A DNA stretch of 43,620 nt from Gammaproteobacteria bacterium (GTDB lineage Bacteria; Pseudomonadota; Gammaproteobacteria; UBA6429; Thiohalophilaceae): contig JAFLJQ010000007.1 of NCBI GenBank assembly GCA_022712915.1, positions 1-43,620 on the forward strand. Reading direction: 5' to 3'. Numbering within the stretch: position 1 is the stretch's first letter; the number at the start of each line of letters is the position of its first letter. The position numbers and the translations under genes are program-made. This document shows, piece after piece, positions 1 through 10,525 of the stretch. Below the pieces are notes generated by a model. That model made no database searches. It was not told where the DNA came from and saw only the letters and a program-made list of their open reading frames with translations.

Positions 1-116
1 ATGGCGCAAAAATAGCAGGCTGTGATCAAGATCAAGGCTATTACCTATTATAGTCCTATGCCCTTTTCAGAAATGATTACTCTACTAATAAATAAACTAT
101 AGAAACGCATGTTCGG

Positions 117-467
117 TTATTCCTCACCAAACCAACCTATAAGTTTCTGTTTGGCCTTTTCCTTGACCTCATCATTGATGTACACCACAACAGTGGCAAC
201 AGTCGCCACCAAAACCCCTAGATCATCGGCATAACCAACAGCAGGGGTGGGATCCGCAATGGCGTCAAGAGGAAAAATAAAATAACCGAGCGCGCCATAA
301 ATCACACTCTTTGCCCAGGCAGGCGTCTCCGGACGTTGCGCCGCATAATAAAGCCATAGTGCCTTTTCAAGAACATCTTTTCCCGCAGCAATAGCATAAG
401 CCAAAACTTTTTCCCAGAAACGCTTATCGGAATATTCCTTCTCATATCCAGGTTTGTCGTCGCTCAT
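117..467 (-). CDS. DUF1232 (YkvA-type) small membrane protein
   Basis: 116-residue protein resembling the DUF1232/YkvA family. The diagnostic stretch is in the middle: a hydrophobic segment containing YFIFPLDAIADP, followed by GYADDLGVLVA, which matches the family pattern of Y-x-SPIDLIPD...G-Y-x-DD. The tail is lysine-rich and charged (VKEKAKQKLIGWFGEE). The family is found in many bacteria and its biochemical role is not established. The gene stands alone. The next gene, rnr, is on the same strand but more than 500 bases upstream, so it probably has its own promoter in the 468-1016 gap. A purine-rich AGGGGAGATGCT stretch just before the ATG supplies a ribosome binding site. Confidence 0.8.
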   Translation of the reverse strand: MSDDKPGYEKEYSDKRFWEKVLAYAIAAGKDVLEKALWLYYAAQRPETPAWAKSVIYGALGYFIFPLDAIADPTPAVGYADDLGVLVATVATVVVYINDEVKEKAKQKLIGWFGEE

Positions 468-1016
468 AGCATCTCCCCTTTTAACACAACATCGGGTATA
501 AAAATGGGTAAGGCAGGCATGTTATTTTTATTAATTTATCATCACACCAGGATTTCTCACCATCACCCGGTAGGTCTTTAGTTTATTTTCCTGATTTTTA
601 TTATAACGAACGGCCTGTTTTGAATATTTGCTTATCTTCATCGTAAAAATAGCTGTATCAATTTCATTAGTCTTAATCCACTTTTAATCCAAAACCTCTC
701 CCAACCGCCCCAAATAATAAGCATTTACTGAAGGGCTATCATCAAGTTGTGATGTGGTGAGATAATACCCGTATTTCCACCCTTATTAACCGAGATATGA
801 ATAAAATAACCCCATCATGTCCGTCAATAAAAAACTATCTAACTCCTTCGACAATCGATGATTTCAACAAATAAAAAGTCATAAGGTTATAGCGCAGCAT
901 TAACCAATTACACCTTTACAACATCCTTATTTAAAAAATTATAGATCACTATTTTACAACCACAACATGTGTTTCATTCATTGTAAACGTCTTAACCCTA
1001 TCGCCAAAATCTACCG
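468..1016. other. AT-rich intergenic region with no recognisable gene
   Basis: 549 bases between the end of rnr and the start of the DUF1232 gene. I found no open frame of convincing length with a ribosome binding site, no RNA gene and no strong hairpin followed by a T run on either strand. It presumably holds the rnr 3' end and the DUF1232 promoter. Confidence 0.5.
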
Positions 1017-3389
1017 TTATTTCTTTCCCCGTTTCTTCTTCATCGTCTTTTTCTTACTGGTCTTTTTCTTGCTAGAAGATTTTTTATCTCTCGGCGGCCT
1101 TTTCTTAGCTTTCTTATCCGATGATTTTTCCCTGTCACCCTTTTTATTTTTTTCCCTGGCCTTTTCGATGGCATTGTCGGCACTGGTTTGTTCTTGTTCA
1201 CTGGTGACGCTGGCCGGTTGCTCATCAGACAGTTCAAAGTCTATTTTTCGTTCATCCAGATCAACACGCGCAACTTTAACCTTGATGCGGTTACCTAAAC
1301 GATAAATCAGACGTGAGTGTTCACCAATCATACGATGATGAGAGGGATCGAAATGATAATAATCCTTACCAAGAGAAGTGACATGCACCAGACCTTCAAC
1401 GTAGATGTCATTCAGTTCAACGAACAGACCAAAGCCGGTAACACTACTGATCACACCCTCAAATTCTTCACCAACCTTATCAAGCATAAACTCACACTTC
1501 AGCCAGTCCACCGCATCGCGGGTTGCTTCATCGGCGCGACGTTCGGTCATGGAACAATGTTCACCATGACGTGCCATCTGGTCGAAGTTGCAATAAAATG
1601 TATCTGCCGTACCACCTTGTACCACATGACGAATCGCACGATGCACCAATAAATCAGGATAGCGACGAATCGGTGAGGTAAAGTGGGCATAGGCATCAAA
1701 GGCCAGTCCAAAGTGACCTGCGTTATCAGGGGTATAGACGGCCTGCCTCAGGCTGCGCAACATCACGGTCTGTATCAAATGCGCATCATGGCGCTCCTTG
1801 ATGCTGCTTAGCAATTTAGAATAATGTCTCGGTTCGGGTGAATCACCACCGCCGAGATCAAGACCCAGTTCTGATAAAAACTCACGCAGGCTGGTTATCT
1901 TTTCTTCATTTGGTTTTCCGTGAACACGAAATAATGCAGGTAGCTTATGTTTTTGCAGAAAATCAGCCGCCGAAGTATTGGCCAGTAACATACATTCTTC
2001 GATCAGTTTATGTGCATCATTGCGAATCACCGGCACGATGCTATCGATCTTACGATCTTCACCGAAGACAATGCGCGTTTCAGTCGTTTCAAAATCAATC
2101 GCACCACGCTGCTGGCGTGACTTCAACAGCACTTTATAAAGTGCATGGAGGTTTTCCAGATAAGGCACTTGTGGGGCATATTGCTCACGTAGCTCCTTAT
2201 CGCCATCAACCAGTATAGCGGCCACCTTGGTATAGGTTAGACGAGCATGAGAGCGCATCACCCCTTCGAAGAAGTGGTAATTCTCAACCCCACCGTCTTC
2301 ATCAAGGTTTAACTCGCACACCATACAGAGGCGATCCACATCAGGATTAATGGAACATAGGCCATTGGATAAAACCTCGGGCAACATGGGAATAACTCGT
2401 TCAGGAAAATAGACCGAAGTGCCGCGTTCAGCCGCATCACTGTCCAGCGCCATACCTGGTTTCACATATGATGAAACATCGGCAATAGCCACCAGCAAAC
2501 GCCAACCGCTACCCTGTTGCTCACAATAGACCGCATCATCAAAATCACGCGCATCTTCACCATCGATAGTCACTAGTGGCAAATTGCGAATATCTTCTCG
2601 CCCCTGCTTGGCCTCCTCTGGCACTTCTTCCGTAAAACGCGTGGCCTCCTGTTCGGCATCATGTGACCAACCTTCTGGAATATCATGACTGCGAATGGCG
2701 ACATCAATCTCCATACCCGGAGCCATATGCTCACCGAGGGTCTCAGCTATCATGCCGATGGCCTGCCGATATTTGCTGGGCTGCTCAATAAGCTCGACAC
2801 TAACAATCAGACCATGGGTGGCCCCATTGAGGTTTTCTTTCGGAACCAGAATTTCCTGAGTAAGGCGCTTATTATCTGGCACCACAAAACTAACCCCGCC
2901 TTCGATAAACAGGCGACCAACAACACGATGGGTATTGCGTTCCAGCACCTCAATTACACCGCCCTCACGACGACCGCGACGATCAATGCCTTTGACATGC
3001 ACCATCACCCGATCACCGTTCATCAGCGGCTTCATTTCACGGGCAGAGAGAAACAGGTCGTCACCACCCTCATCCGGGATCAAAAAACCAAATCCATCAG
3101 GGTGGCCTTGTACCCGGCCCTTGATGAGATCCATTTTACTGATCAGGCCATAACCACCCTTACGGGTGAATATAACCTGCCCGTCTCGTTCCATTGCACG
3201 CATACGACGACGCAAGGCCTCAATTCGCTCCTCACCACTGATATCCAGGGCGGCTGCGATTTGCTCACGGTTGATGGTTCCCTGCTGTTCCAACAGCTCC
3301 ATGATGAGTTCACGACTAGGAATCGGGTTATCGTACTTTTCCGACTCACGCTGAGCGTGAGGGTCTTTATCAAATTGTTTTTTGCTCAT
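1017..3389 (-). CDS. rnr: Ribonuclease R (3'-5' exoribonuclease)
   Basis: 790-residue RNase II-superfamily exonuclease that degrades structured RNA 3' to 5'. Domains in order: an N-terminal winged-helix segment (about residues 25-85, with REQIAAALDISGEERIEAL), cold-shock/OB domains (about 90-240, with GRVQGHPDGFGFLIPD), and the RNB catalytic domain starting near 260. The metal-binding aspartates are visible at about 276-285 (DGEDARDFDDAVY). A C-terminal S1 domain contains GVISSVTGFGLFVELNDIYVEGLVHV. The last 60 residues are an extremely lysine-rich tail, typical of RNase R and absent from RNase II. The length matches the family (about 800). The usual neighbour rlmB is not downstream. It diverges from the tRNA-Leu gene. 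Confidence 0.97.
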   Translation of the reverse strand: MSKKQFDKDPHAQRESEKYDNPIPSRELIMELLEQQGTINREQIAAALDISGEERIEALRRRMRAMERDGQVIFTRKGGYGLISKMDLIKGRVQGHPDGFGFLIPDEGGDDLFLSAREMKPLMNGDRVMVHVKGIDRRGRREGGVIEVLERNTHRVVGRLFIEGGVSFVVPDNKRLTQEILVPKENLNGATHGLIVSVELIEQPSKYRQAIGMIAETLGEHMAPGMEIDVAIRSHDIPEGWSHDAEQEATRFTEEVPEEAKQGREDIRNLPLVTIDGEDARDFDDAVYCEQQGSGWRLLVAIADVSSYVKPGMALDSDAAERGTSVYFPERVIPMLPEVLSNGLCSINPDVDRLCMVCELNLDEDGGVENYHFFEGVMRSHARLTYTKVAAILVDGDKELREQYAPQVPYLENLHALYKVLLKSRQQRGAIDFETTETRIVFGEDRKIDSIVPVIRNDAHKLIEECMLLANTSAADFLQKHKLPALFRVHGKPNEEKITSLREFLSELGLDLGGGDSPEPRHYSKLLSSIKERHDAHLIQTVMLRSLRQAVYTPDNAGHFGLAFDAYAHFTSPIRRYPDLLVHRAIRHVVQGGTADTFYCNFDQMARHGEHCSMTERRADEATRDAVDWLKCEFMLDKVGEEFEGVISSVTGFGLFVELNDIYVEGLVHVTSLGKDYYHFDPSHHRMIGEHSRLIYRLGNRIKVKVARVDLDERKIDFELSDEQPASVTSEQEQTSADNAIEKAREKNKKGDREKSSDKKAKKRPPRDKKSSSKKKTSKKKTMKKKRGKK

Positions 3390-3472
3390 ATTTTCTTTTC
3401 AGTTAGTTCATTATCTGGGTTGATCTGAAACATTCAGACCAATGGTTGTACAAAATTCTACTATAGGCGACA

Positions 3473-3501
3473 TTGACAAGACTCAGGACTCCCGGTAAAG
3501 T
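3473..3501 (+). promoter_or_regulatory. Sigma-70 promoter of tRNA-Leu
   Basis: A perfect -35 hexamer TTGACA (3473-3478) and a -10 TAAAGT (3496-3501) are separated by exactly 17 bases. A GC-rich discriminator (GCGCCGC) follows, as is typical of stringently controlled stable-RNA promoters. The tRNA begins 32 bases downstream. Confidence 0.8.
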
Positions 3502-3533
3502 GCGCCGCTCTCAGACAGCTTACGGTTGTCTTT

Positions 3534-3620
3534 GCCGTGGTGGCGGAATTGGTAGACGCGCTAGCTTCAGGTGCTAGTGGGGGCAACCCCGTGGAGGTTC
3601 AAGTCCTCTCCTCGGCACCA
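3534..3620 (+). tRNA. tRNA-Leu (anticodon CAG)
   Basis: 87-nt class II tRNA with a long variable arm (GGGG-CAA-CCCC), D loop AATTGGTAGAC, anticodon loop CTTCAGGTG reading CAG, T loop TTCAAGT and encoded 3' CCA. The anticodon arm is almost identical to Escherichia coli tRNA-Leu(CAG). By hand folding, the acceptor stem has one internal T-T mismatch at position 5:68, with the other six pairs standard. The gene lies between a strong promoter and a rho-independent terminator, so it appears to be functional and transcribed alone. Confidence 0.95.
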
Positions 3621-3652
3621 TCTTACCTATATGGTACGTCAGAGCAATAAAC

Positions 3653-3676
3653 CCGACGGTCTCCCGTCGGTTTTTT
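3653..3676 (+). terminator. Rho-independent terminator of tRNA-Leu
   Basis: A 7-bp perfect stem CCGACGG/CCGTCGG with a TCTC loop is followed by six T residues, 32 bases after the tRNA CCA end. It is oriented on the plus strand and separates the tRNA from convergent purA. Confidence 0.92.
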
Positions 3677-3841
3677 CTGCTCAGCTCATTTTCTTTTTAA
3701 GCACACCTAATAATAGTGTTTTTTCATGAGGGCAAGGAGGCTCTATGTCAAAGAACCACCATACATATGGCATACATGAGGATTCAAATACAGTACTGAC
3801 GCTGCTATCACGGAGAAATGTGCATGTGTTTAAAAACACCC

Positions 3842-5164
<1,323 letters not shown>

Positions 5165-5214
5165 TCAAACAATAATGAAATTATCCAAGGCTTTCATACA
5201 AAAGCCCCAATTAG

Positions 5215-6396
5215 CTATACAGGTTCAACCAGCCATTGCCGGTTTTTGCTTATCAACTGACGATTACACCCCATATCTCTGGCACCGCCCTGCTGACCCG
5301 GTAATGCGCACACTACCCGCTCACCTTGCTGACGCAATTCTGCAATGACCCGGATTAATGCCTGATCCTGCTGGGCCGGGGCAAATATACCCAAAACTGT
5401 GTCTGCCTGCGCCCTAAAAAGGGACAAAAGGCTCTTCAAATCTGTACTAAACCCCGTGGCAGGTCTGGCCTGGCCAAACACCCGACCGATGTCATCATAA
5501 CGTCCACCCTGAGCCACAGCACTACCCTGACCGGGTACAAAGGCAGCAAATACCGCCCCAGTGTGGTAGTTATAACCACGCAGTTCCGCTAGATCAAAAT
5601 GCACAACAACGCCATCAAGGCGTTGCACAATCATATCAGCCATGCGTTGTAAATAATCGAGAGCATCCAACACACTTTTATCACTGCCTTTGAGCAATTT
5701 TTTGGCTTCCGCTAAAACGCCAACATCACCATTCAAATCTGATAATCTCAAAAACATATCGGTAAATTTTTTATCTAACGACCATTTGGCAAACAACTCA
5801 CGCATATCGGGTGGTGACTTGCGTTGCAAGACATCAAATAATTCATCTTCCTGCGTATTATCAAGTCCAGCTTGTTTAACCAGTCCACGATAAATACCAA
5901 CGTGACCCAGATCAAAGAAACTTTGTTCTACACCGCACAGACGCAAGGTCTCAACCATCAGGGCAAAAATTTCAATATCACTCTCAACACCAGCATGGCC
6001 GTACAGCTCCGCCCCCACTTGCAAAGGGCTACGAGAGGCGGCAAAACCACTTGGTCGTGTATGTAACACCGTACCCATATAACACAGACGCGTTGGCGTG
6101 TTACTTTTCAAATGATGGGCATCGATACGCGCCGCCTGTGGCGTCATGTCGGCACGCACCCCCATCAAACGACCGGTCAGTTGATCGGTCAGCTTGAAGG
6201 TCTTAAGGTCGAGATCATGACCAGTGCCGGTCAACAGGGATTCCAGATATTCAATCAACGGCGGCATCACCAACTCGTAACCCCAGCGGTCGTACAAATC
6301 CAGTAGACTACGACGCAAGGCCTCCAGTTGACGAGCCTGCGGTGGTAGGACTTCTTCAATACCTTCAGGCAATAACCAGCGATCCAGTTCTTTCAT
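5215..6396 (-). CDS. hisZ: ATP phosphoribosyltransferase regulatory subunit
   Basis: 393-residue class II histidyl-tRNA synthetase paralogue. It lacks tRNA-charging function and serves as the allosteric regulatory subunit for short-form HisG in the first step of histidine synthesis. Recognised by the N-terminal WLLPEGIEEVLPPQA, the class II motif YELVMPPLIEYLESLL, RADMTPQAARI and the glycine-rich YNYHTGAVFAAF...GGRYDDIG. Its place between the hflKC/DUF2065 genes and purA is the usual one in gammaproteobacteria that use the HisZ/HisG-short system. No hisG is in this window. Confidence 0.95.
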   Translation of the reverse strand: MKELDRWLLPEGIEEVLPPQARQLEALRRSLLDLYDRWGYELVMPPLIEYLESLLTGTGHDLDLKTFKLTDQLTGRLMGVRADMTPQAARIDAHHLKSNTPTRLCYMGTVLHTRPSGFAASRSPLQVGAELYGHAGVESDIEIFALMVETLRLCGVEQSFFDLGHVGIYRGLVKQAGLDNTQEDELFDVLQRKSPPDMRELFAKWSLDKKFTDMFLRLSDLNGDVGVLAEAKKLLKGSDKSVLDALDYLQRMADMIVQRLDGVVVHFDLAELRGYNYHTGAVFAAFVPGQGSAVAQGGRYDDIGRVFGQARPATGFSTDLKSLLSLFRAQADTVLGIFAPAQQDQALIRVIAELRQQGERVVCALPGQQGGARDMGCNRQLISKNRQWLVEPV

Positions 6397-6432
6397 TAGC
6401 TTGGTTTAAATCCGGCGTTATGAATTTGGTTA

Positions 6433-6621
6433 TCAGGTCTTGGCAAAGTAAAGTAAGACCGCGCCGATGGTCATGATGATCAGGCCCCAGCTACGCAAAA
6501 AGCGATCATCCATTTCTGTCATCACCTGCATTGTGCGACGAAAGGCACGCGGATTGATTGAGGGCAACAAGCCCTCAATCACCATCACCAGCGCTACAGC
6601 AATTAATATTTCATGCCACAT
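6433..6621 (-). CDS. DUF2065 (YjeT-like) small inner-membrane protein
   Basis: 62-residue protein with two predicted membrane helices: about residues 5-20 (ILIAVALVMVIEGLLPSINP) and 45-60 (SWGLIIMTIGAVLLYF). A basic loop AFRRTMQVMTEMDDRFLRS joins them. This matches the DUF2065/YjeT family, normally encoded just after hflC, as here (26 bases). Its function is unknown; position suggests a link with the HflKC-FtsH complex, which is inference only. Confidence 0.88.
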   Translation of the reverse strand: MWHEILIAVALVMVIEGLLPSINPRAFRRTMQVMTEMDDRFLRSWGLIIMTIGAVLLYFAKT

Positions 6622-6647
6622 ACTAAATGTTTACCATCAACACTCGG

Positions 6648-7526
6648 TTACTTCTTCGAGGCCTGTTTGCCTTTAAAGTAATTAAAGAACTCCGAGTCTG
6701 GCTCAATGACCAAAACATCACCTTCATTGTTAAAGGCCGCGCGATAGGCATCCAGACTTCGATAGAACGCATAGAACTCTGGATTGCGGTTATAAGCATT
6801 AGCATAAATTTCCGATGCCTTGGCATCACCCTCACCACGAGTCTGTTGCGACGTACGATAGGCCTCTGCCTTAAGGATGGTTACCTGCCGATCTGCACCA
6901 GCACGAATTTTTTCAGCCGCCTCAGCACCTCGGGAACGAAAATCCTTAGCAACACGAGTACGTTCCGCCACCATACGATTATAGACCGACTCACTGATAT
7001 CTTCTGAGTAATCAATACGTTTAATACGCACATCGACTACTTCAATACCAAAACGTTTCACCTGCTCATTAGATACCGTGGTAGTGGTGCTCATAATTTC
7101 CTTACGCTCACCAGACAACAACTCTAGAATCGAACGCTTGCTGAACTCATCACGCAGACCATCGTTGATAATGGTGTAGATACGTTCCATCGCGGTACGC
7201 TCATTACCACCTGACATGGTTTTGTAATAGGTCGCTACGTTCTGGATACGCCACTTGACAAAGAAATCGACATTTACGTTCTTTTTCTCTTTGGTCAAAT
7301 ACAGCGCAGGCCGTGCATCCAGCGTCAGAACGCGCTTATCAAACTTACGTATATTATTGACGAAGGGCATTTTAAAGTGCAGACCAGGTGTATATTCAGT
7401 TTTAACAATTTCACCCAGACGGAACTTGATGGCTAGTTCCCGTTCATCCACAGTAAACATGATTGACAGCATTAGAAAACCTGTCAGTGCAAGCAGTACA
7501 AGGATGGATATCTTGGTTGCGTTCAT
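6648..7526 (-). CDS. hflC: HflC, SPFH-domain subunit of the FtsH-modulating complex
   Basis: 292-residue inner-membrane protein that forms large ring or cage assemblies with HflK around the FtsH protease and modulates it. One N-terminal transmembrane helix (about residues 7-25), then a band-7/SPFH domain beginning ERELAIKFRLGEIVKTEYTPGLHFKMPF. A long charged coiled-coil region contains RTRVAKDFRSRGAEAAEKIRAGADRQ, and the conserved GEGDAKASEIYANAY follows. Its start codon overlaps the hflK stop (shared base 7526), showing translational coupling. It lacks the glycine-rich N-terminus that marks HflK. Confidence 0.97.
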   Translation of the reverse strand: MNATKISILVLLALTGFLMLSIMFTVDERELAIKFRLGEIVKTEYTPGLHFKMPFVNNIRKFDKRVLTLDARPALYLTKEKKNVNVDFFVKWRIQNVATYYKTMSGGNERTAMERIYTIINDGLRDEFSKRSILELLSGERKEIMSTTTTVSNEQVKRFGIEVVDVRIKRIDYSEDISESVYNRMVAERTRVAKDFRSRGAEAAEKIRAGADRQVTILKAEAYRTSQQTRGEGDAKASEIYANAYNRNPEFYAFYRSLDAYRAAFNNEGDVLVIEPDSEFFNYFKGKQASKK

Positions 7527-8689
7527 TAACGTTGCTCCCTTTCGCGGAATCGCTCACGGCGGTTTTCACGTGAGTCGGTAGATGTTGTACTGCCAGCCAC
7601 ACCTTCCGCTGGCACGTTCTGTGACTCCGCCGGCGTCACCTGGCGTTTTTGCATCATCTTGTCGAGAGGTAAATAAAACATACTATTACCCTTCTTCACA
7701 TCCACCATCACCTTGTTGGTGTTAGACAACACTGTTTCCATTGTTTCCAGATAGAGACGTTCACGCGTCACTTTGGGGGCCTTACTGTATTCTGTCAGTA
7801 CCTTGATAAAGCGTTCTGACTCACCCATAGACCGAGACACCACCTGCTCACGATAACCCTCGGCCTCCTGGATCACTCGCGCGGCCTTACCACGGGCTCT
7901 GGGCAGGACATCATTAGAATAGGCTTCGGCTTCATTGATCTGACGTTGTTCATCTTCACGAGCCTTAATAGCATCATTAAAAGCATGCTGCACCTGCTGG
8001 GGTGGCTGGGCATCCTGTAGATTGAGGTTGGTCACTAGAATACCTGAATTATAGCCATCGAGAATGACCTGAATCAGCTGTCGGGTACGAACCCCGACCT
8101 CGGGGCGGCCATCCTTGATAACAAAATCCATCTTATTCTTACCAACAATTTCACGCATGGCACTTTCTGTTGCCTGGCGCAAAGTAGCATCCGGGTCACG
8201 AACATTAAATTGAAATTCGCGCGCATCCTTAATCTTGTATTGCACAGTAAATTTTACATCGACAATATTTTCATCCTGAGTCAACATCAAAGCCTCATCC
8301 TTGCGCAGTCCCAAATTGACACTACGTACCTGATCGACATCAACAACTTCCACATTCTGGATAAAACGAGGATACCAGTGCGGTCCCGGATTGGTGATCT
8401 CTTTAAAGGCACCAAACTGTAGAACAACGCCCTGACGACCTTCATTCACAATGTATATTCCGGACAAGGCCCATACGGCCAACACCAGGATCAGGATAAA
8501 ACTTGCACCGACACGACTGGCAGCGCCAAGACCACCACCGCCACCGCCACCACCTTTACCTCCAAACAGGCCGGATAATTTATTTTGCAAGTTTTTGATG
8601 ATCTCGTCCAGATCAGGCGGACCTTGTTGATCTTTACGTCCACCCCAAGGATCTTTATTGCCGGAACCACCAGGTTCATTCCAGGCCAT
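7526..8689 (-). CDS. hflK: HflK, SPFH-domain subunit of the FtsH-modulating complex
   Basis: Inner-membrane partner of HflC. The chosen start gives MAWNEPGGSGNKDPWGG, which aligns with known HflK N-termini. It has CGGAGAAACGT as ribosome binding site, whereas an in-frame ATG seven codons earlier would bury that site inside the gene. A cytoplasmic glycine-rich stretch (GGKGGGGGGGG) precedes a single membrane helix (LILVLAVWALSGIYIV), followed by the SPFH domain (EGRQGVVLQFGAFKEITNPGPHWYPRF) and a coiled coil with DVLPRARGKAARVIQEAEGYREQ. Total about 387 residues. It lies 78 bases after hflX and is coupled to hflC. Confidence 0.97.
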   Translation of the reverse strand: MAWNEPGGSGNKDPWGGRKDQQGPPDLDEIIKNLQNKLSGLFGGKGGGGGGGGLGAASRVGASFILILVLAVWALSGIYIVNEGRQGVVLQFGAFKEITNPGPHWYPRFIQNVEVVDVDQVRSVNLGLRKDEALMLTQDENIVDVKFTVQYKIKDAREFQFNVRDPDATLRQATESAMREIVGKNKMDFVIKDGRPEVGVRTRQLIQVILDGYNSGILVTNLNLQDAQPPQQVQHAFNDAIKAREDEQRQINEAEAYSNDVLPRARGKAARVIQEAEGYREQVVSRSMGESERFIKVLTEYSKAPKVTRERLYLETMETVLSNTNKVMVDVKKGNSMFYLPLDKMMQKRQVTPAESQNVPAEGVAGSTTSTDSRENRRERFREREQR

Positions 8690-8767
8690 ACGTTTCTCCG
8701 ATGTCGTCATTAATTATCTGTTAAAAAAAGGTACGGTGATTTGTTTCACCGACAAGAAGGATGCATT

Positions 8768-10096
8768 CTATTGGGCTTCGCCGCCAGCCGCAAGGCATGG
8801 GTCATGATCAGAGAGTAAAATATAATCAGCCAGAGCTTCATGTTTACAAAGGCCATCCCAGGTTTGTCGAGGCAGATCGAGATCCATGAGCCAGTAGCCA
8901 TCGGCCATTACCTTTTCATGCAGCACAGCTCCTAGGGCATAAAGTCGCGCATGCAGCCGTCCCTGCTGAGGAGACAAGCAAACTTGTTCTATTACCCTTT
9001 CGGCTTGTAGACGTTCAGCCACGGCTTCCAGTACCAACTCCATGCCTTCATCCCGCATGGCTGAGATCCAGACCCGTGCCGGACGACCATTTTCATCCCG
9101 TTCGATATGGGGCATCACACCCTCCATCAGATCGATTTTATTATAGATCTCAATCTGCGGACAATCATCGGCCTCGATCTCTTCGAGCACCTTATTAACC
9201 TGCTCAATATTAACCATGCGATCCTCACTAGAGGCATCGACCACATGAACAAGCAAGTCCGCCTCCTCTGTTTCCTGCAATGTCGAGCGAAAAGACTCAA
9301 CAAGATCATGAGGCAAATGGCGAATGAAGCCGACGGTATCGGCCAACACTATGGGCTGTTTGTCAGGTAAACTCAGTCGGCGCAGAGTAGGATCCAGTGT
9401 GGCAAATAACTGATCGGCCACGTAGACACTTGCCTTAGTCAATTGATTAAACAAGGTCGACTTGCCAGCATTGGTATAACCCACCAGGGATACTGTTGGC
9501 AGACCAGCCCGCTTGCGCCCCCGTCTACCCTGCTCGCGCTGTTTTCTAACTTTGTTTAAACGGGATTTGAGTTGCTTAATTCGGGCATTCAACAAACGAC
9601 GATCAGTTTCCAACTGGGTTTCACCCGGTCCACGCAATCCAATGCCACCCTTTTGTCGTTCAAGATGAGTCCAGCCGCGTACCAATCGGGTAGAAAGGTG
9701 TTGTAGCTGGGCCAGTTCAACCTGCAATTTACCCTCATGGGAACGAGCCCGCTGGGCAAAAATATCAAGGATTAGACCGGTACGATCCAACACCCGACAT
9801 TTTAAGAGGCCTTCGAGGTTACGTTCCTGAACTGGACTCAACTCATGATTAACCAACACCACATTGGCCTCTTCCCGCTCAACCATATCGCGGATCTCTT
9901 CGGCCTTACCTGTACCAACAAAATATCTAGAGTCAGGGGTACGACGAGCACCAGTGATCACAACTACTGGTTCAACGCCAGCCGATATCACCAGCTCCTT
10001 AAATTCGTTAAGTTCATCTTTTTCGGATACAGCATGAAGATCAAGGTGAACCAGTACTGCGCGTTCACCCGCTTCCGGACGGTCAAACAAAATCAC
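8768..10096 (-). CDS. hflX: Ribosome-associated GTPase HflX
   Basis: 442-residue GTPase of the Obg-HflX family that splits stalled ribosomes under stress. N-terminal HflX domain (residues 1-190), including GTGKAEEIRDMV and the HLERQKGGIGLRGPGETQLETDRR linker. The GTPase domain then carries the P-loop GYTNAGKST (206-214), DTVGFIRHLPHDLVESFRSTL (G3/switch II) and YNKIDLM (G4). Arginine-rich linker RRGRKR near 191-197. It lies 36 bases downstream of hfq in the standard hfq-hflX order. Confidence 0.98.
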   Translation of the reverse strand: MILFDRPEAGERAVLVHLDLHAVSEKDELNEFKELVISAGVEPVVVITGARRTPDSRYFVGTGKAEEIRDMVEREEANVVLVNHELSPVQERNLEGLLKCRVLDRTGLILDIFAQRARSHEGKLQVELAQLQHLSTRLVRGWTHLERQKGGIGLRGPGETQLETDRRLLNARIKQLKSRLNKVRKQREQGRRGRKRAGLPTVSLVGYTNAGKSTLFNQLTKASVYVADQLFATLDPTLRRLSLPDKQPIVLADTVGFIRHLPHDLVESFRSTLQETEEADLLVHVVDASSEDRMVNIEQVNKVLEEIEADDCPQIEIYNKIDLMEGVMPHIERDENGRPARVWISAMRDEGMELVLEAVAERLQAERVIEQVCLSPQQGRLHARLYALGAVLHEKVMADGYWLMDLDLPRQTWDGLCKHEALADYILLSDHDPCLAAGGEAQ

Positions 10097-10132
10097 TCAC
10101 CCCTAAAATGGCCTCAATAACGAGCCCTTAAA

Positions 10133-10393
10133 TTACGTATTACCAGGCTCACCCGGTGTAACATCATCAACGAGTCCGATTGGCATTTTCACATTGCGGG
10201 CAGGAACAATTGTTGAAATGGCATGTTTATACACCATCTGACTGACCGTATTGCGCAACAACACAACAAACTGATCAAAGGATTCAACCTGCCCCTGCAA
10301 CTTAATGCCATTAACTAAATAAATCGAGACCGGGATACGTTCCTTGCGCAAAGCATTCAAAAAAGGATCTTGTAAAGCTTGCCCTTTACTCAT
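10133..10393 (-). CDS. hfq: RNA chaperone Hfq
   Basis: Hexameric Sm-like RNA chaperone that pairs small RNAs with mRNAs. The start at 10393 gives the canonical N-terminus [20 protein letters not shown], with GGAGAAAG correctly spaced before it. An upstream in-frame ATG at 10408 would use part of that site as codons. The Sm1 motif ([27 protein letters not shown]) and Sm2 motif ([10 protein letters not shown]) are complete. The C-terminal tail is short, giving about 86 residues against 102 in E. coli. Between miaA (upstream, 132-base gap) and hflX. Confidence 0.98.
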   Translation of the reverse strand: MSKGQALQDPFLNALRKERIPVSIYLVNGIKLQGQVESFDQFVVLLRNTVSQMVYKHAISTIVPARNVKMPIGLVDDVTPGEPGNT

Positions 10394-10525
10394 TTTTTCT
10401 TTCTCCATTATTTTTGACAGGGCTTTCCTGTAAGGTACTTAATTGTTATTTAAAGTTATTTTATTAACGGCCAAACAAACATTTAATTTAACCAATCATC
10501 CTAGTCTAGCACACCCTGAGCAGTG

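Noticed and set aside
2685-3428. A 247-codon plus-strand frame opposite rnr
   Set aside because: Shadow of the rnr coding sequence; it is His/Thr-rich with no ribosome site or recognisable domain.
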